This document shows, piece by piece, positions 61,394 through 64,000 of a stretch of 64,000 bases of DNA. Under the pieces are notes generated by a model that was given only the letters and a program-made list of their open reading frames with translations, was not told the origin of the DNA and searched no databases. Numbering within the stretch: position 1 is the stretch's first letter; the number at the start of each line of letters is the position of its first letter. The position numbers and the translations under genes were made by a program. The DNA is from Anseranas semipalmata (Eukaryota; Chordata; Aves; Anseriformes; Anseranatidae): contig VXAA01004204.1 of the NCBI GenBank assembly GCA_013399115.1, positions 66,933 through 130,932 on the forward strand, in the 5' to 3' direction.

Positions 61394-64000
61394 GTGAGGC
61401 ACCTGGAGTGCTGCACCTCAGCCAGCCATATGCTTTTGTAATTATACACCGTGGTTCCAGTGTAGCAATTAACTCAATACACGCTTCATAATCTTACTGA
61501 TAAAATTTATCAGTTGTCTTCACATCCAGGCGTATGTGTGGCTGTGTGTGGACTCTGCCGTACTGTGGGAGGTTCCCTGAGAAGGAGGGAAGATGATATC
61601 CCTGAGGGGAATTTCTTTGTGACAGAACTTACCATTCTTTTCAGCATTAATTGCTTTCTGTTTGGACACACAGTTTTTCCTTCTGTTGTGACATCCCCCA
61701 GTCTATACAACAAAGTGGCTGAAACTGATGCGTGTTGGGAATGACGTGAGTTGTCCCAAGCAATACCAAAGGGTAACAACTATATGTATTTCATACTGTA
61801 TGACTTCACACTTAAAGTATAGGTAGTGCTTGCTGCACTGCTTCACACCACCACTGGGGTCTTCATCTGCCTTAGGTCATTTTGACTTTTTCTCACCTTC
61901 TGTTTGTGACGCTGGCACACACAGGTGTTCCCAGCAGGGATTCAGCTGAAGGCATGTTCTAACGGCTGTGTTGGCTGCGCAGCCCTCCTCGCAAGTCCTG
62001 GATTTCCTTACCTGTTGGGAGGAGAAGCACATCAGGTCCCATCTTAATGATGGTCACAAAATGCTAGGATCGATAGGTAACTGTGACTTCAAATGCAGGA
62101 AAAGAGGGCACCCTCAAGGCCCTCTCTGTTGTTTTTGCGCTCCTCTGAGATTCCGCAGAAGAATTACAGAACGGAGCCCTCAGTAATGTTCCTTTTCTGC
62201 TTGCCTGCACTGAAGCACAGGGCTAGCTTTGGCCAGAGAAGCTACTGTGCAAGCTGCTGTCCAGTAAACTGGGAAAGGGTTTCCCCAGAACTGGAGTTTG
62301 TCTGCCCTGTGCCGGGCAGTTCATTTCACACCTGTAACCGCTCTGCGCAAGGGAGGCTTTGACCCCTTGCGCTGTTCCACACGCACATAAAACTTAGGGA
62401 GTCTGGCAGTAATTCTTCGTCTAGTTTAGAAAAAACATTTCCAAATGCACATTTAAGACCCCAGTAGGTCAGGCCAGTAATCTAAACTGTGCCGGAGCCA
62501 CTTTAAAACTGAATTTTTACATTACAGAACCTGCTTGGTTTAATTGCCACCAGAGCGGAGTACTTAGACGATGCTGTGAGTAGAGGAGCTGCTTCTGTCA
62601 AGATGCTTTCGTAAACACCGTCAGGCACTTCTCAGCCTTGTTTAAGAATATTCAGTGCGGCACTTGCATAGCTTTCAAAGATCCCTGTGCACGCAGAAAT
62701 TTTAAGAGCGATTTATTTTATATCATTTTAAGCAACTTACAGTGAAACAAAGTAATTGTGGTGCCACGGGTATTCTGTGTGCATGGCAAGGCAAAATGCT
62801 GACTTTAACGGTGTCAGGAATCACAACTTGTGTGTGAGTGGGATTTCTGTTTTTGCTGGAAATACCTAATTAAACAGAACAAGTAGTGAGTATGGACTTT
62901 TGGAAGTTTTATCAATAGGAGTCCTTTACCCTTTTAATAGTCACTGAAAGTCAAATGTTATGAAAACCTCAAACCTATTCAGTACATGTTCAGGCAAAGA
63001 GGCATGTCTGTTTCTTGGGATTTTTCTGACCCTTGCATTACAAAGACAGCATTATTCTTGGTGCTCTACAGCTTGTGTGTAGGCTGCTGTTTAGTGTGCA
63101 AACCTAGGAAGGGAAATATTTTCAGAAAACTTGTGACAATATGCTACATATGCCCATTCTCTTTTAATCAGTCATTCACCAGTGTTGTGGCACTCTGCTA
63201 TGAAAATATAGCCCTGCTTGTCCTATATGTTAATAAACCCACAGCCATGTAGTGTAAATGCAGAAAATGCTGACTGATAGCTACTGAAGAGCTACAGGTA
63301 ATGCCTTTCTTAAACTTTCAGGGCATTCTTTTTTGGCTTCAGTGAGTCACAAGTAAAATATTTTAGATTAATCTGGAGCAATCACACTTACCAAGGCCAT
63401 GTATTTTACCTCGCCAGGTCAGAAAACTCCACAGATGTCGGATTTATATTAAACATTTATATTACAGTTTTCTTTCAAATTCTTTGCAGCTGTATGCTTT
63501 GACAGGTTTTCCTGTTATCAAATATTTACAATGTTTTTGCACACGACTTCATGTTATATGCAAATCCACTGTGTCAACAGAAAGGCTGTTATGCCCCTTG
63601 TACTTGATGTTAATATTTTGTTACTCAGACATATTAACTACTACTACCTTCACTTTGGGACATAACTCCATAAAAATCCATAAAATTCTATATGCAACAG
63701 AACTGATCATATCTGAATCAGTAAGGAAAGGTCTTACCTTTAATAATGACTACCTGACCCATTACATATTCTTGATGAACCTCTGTAAATTTCTTCTAGT
63801 AATAGTTGTTATAAGATTACCCATGATGTAATGCTACTATGATGTACAACTACCACAGTGTTAAAATTGATAATCTGGTGGTGGAGCAAGAAAATGTTTT
63901 TTTTTCACCCCATGATTTTTTTTCCAAGAATTTAGCTAATTTTCCCCCTGAAAATCTGATTAAGGCTCTGTAATTTTAAAGATTTTTGAACTCATAATCT

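Larger units (their letters stand above)
48609..64000 (+). other. SCIN: SCIN intron 4, 5' part, running off the window
   Basis: At least 15,392 bp of intron, beginning with gtattg. I looked for exon 5, expected to encode VLGEKPEL plus an Asp-rich stretch, and did not find it. Contents include a CTG/CAG-rich GC patch at about 57270-57480, T-rich sequence at 56258-56317, a TATA and E-box pair near 61370-61393, and many short chance open frames. No RNA gene or recognisable retroelement is evident. Confidence 0.75.

Overview
This is vertebrate nuclear DNA, most likely from a bird. The AT-rich, non-operonic sequence carries canonical spliced exons with GT-AG introns and many simple repeats. It also has a decayed CR1 LINE 3' end, MIR-type SINE remnants, and a fragment resembling the long terminal repeat of an avian ERV-L element. 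The one gene I can identify starts in a very GC-rich CpG island, which is common for bird first exons. I cannot resolve the order or species.

Layout. Positions 1 to about 28,180 look intergenic: old transposon fragments, microsatellites, a few candidate regulatory motifs, and one exon-like open segment (15329-15499) that I cannot name. From about 28,185 to 28,735 there is a CpG island holding a TATA box and the first coding exon of SCIN (scinderin/adseverin), a calcium-dependent actin-severing and capping protein of the gelsolin family, on the + strand. Exons 2, 3 and 4 are at 34565-34719, 36110-36271 and 48459-48608. Intron 4 continues to the window edge (over 15 kb), and I found no exon 5.

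The four exons join in frame to 222 codons. They cover gelsolin-like repeat G1 and most of G2, including both phosphoinositide-binding segments and the conserved type-2 calcium ligands. Mammalian adseverin is about 715 residues, so roughly the last two thirds of the gene lies beyond position 64,000. All four exons keep phase and have canonical splice sites, so the gene looks intact here.

I see no RNA genes, CRISPR arrays, operons or novel multi-gene system. Nearly all other open frames are short chance ORFs in non-coding DNA. The findings are modest: overlapping alternative hairpins, an 18-bp palindrome that reads as inverted TEAD/STAT6-like sites, a consensus CTCF motif, a G-quadruplex-prone promoter, a decamer expansion inside the LTR fragment, and some exon-like or promoter-like segments that need transcript data.
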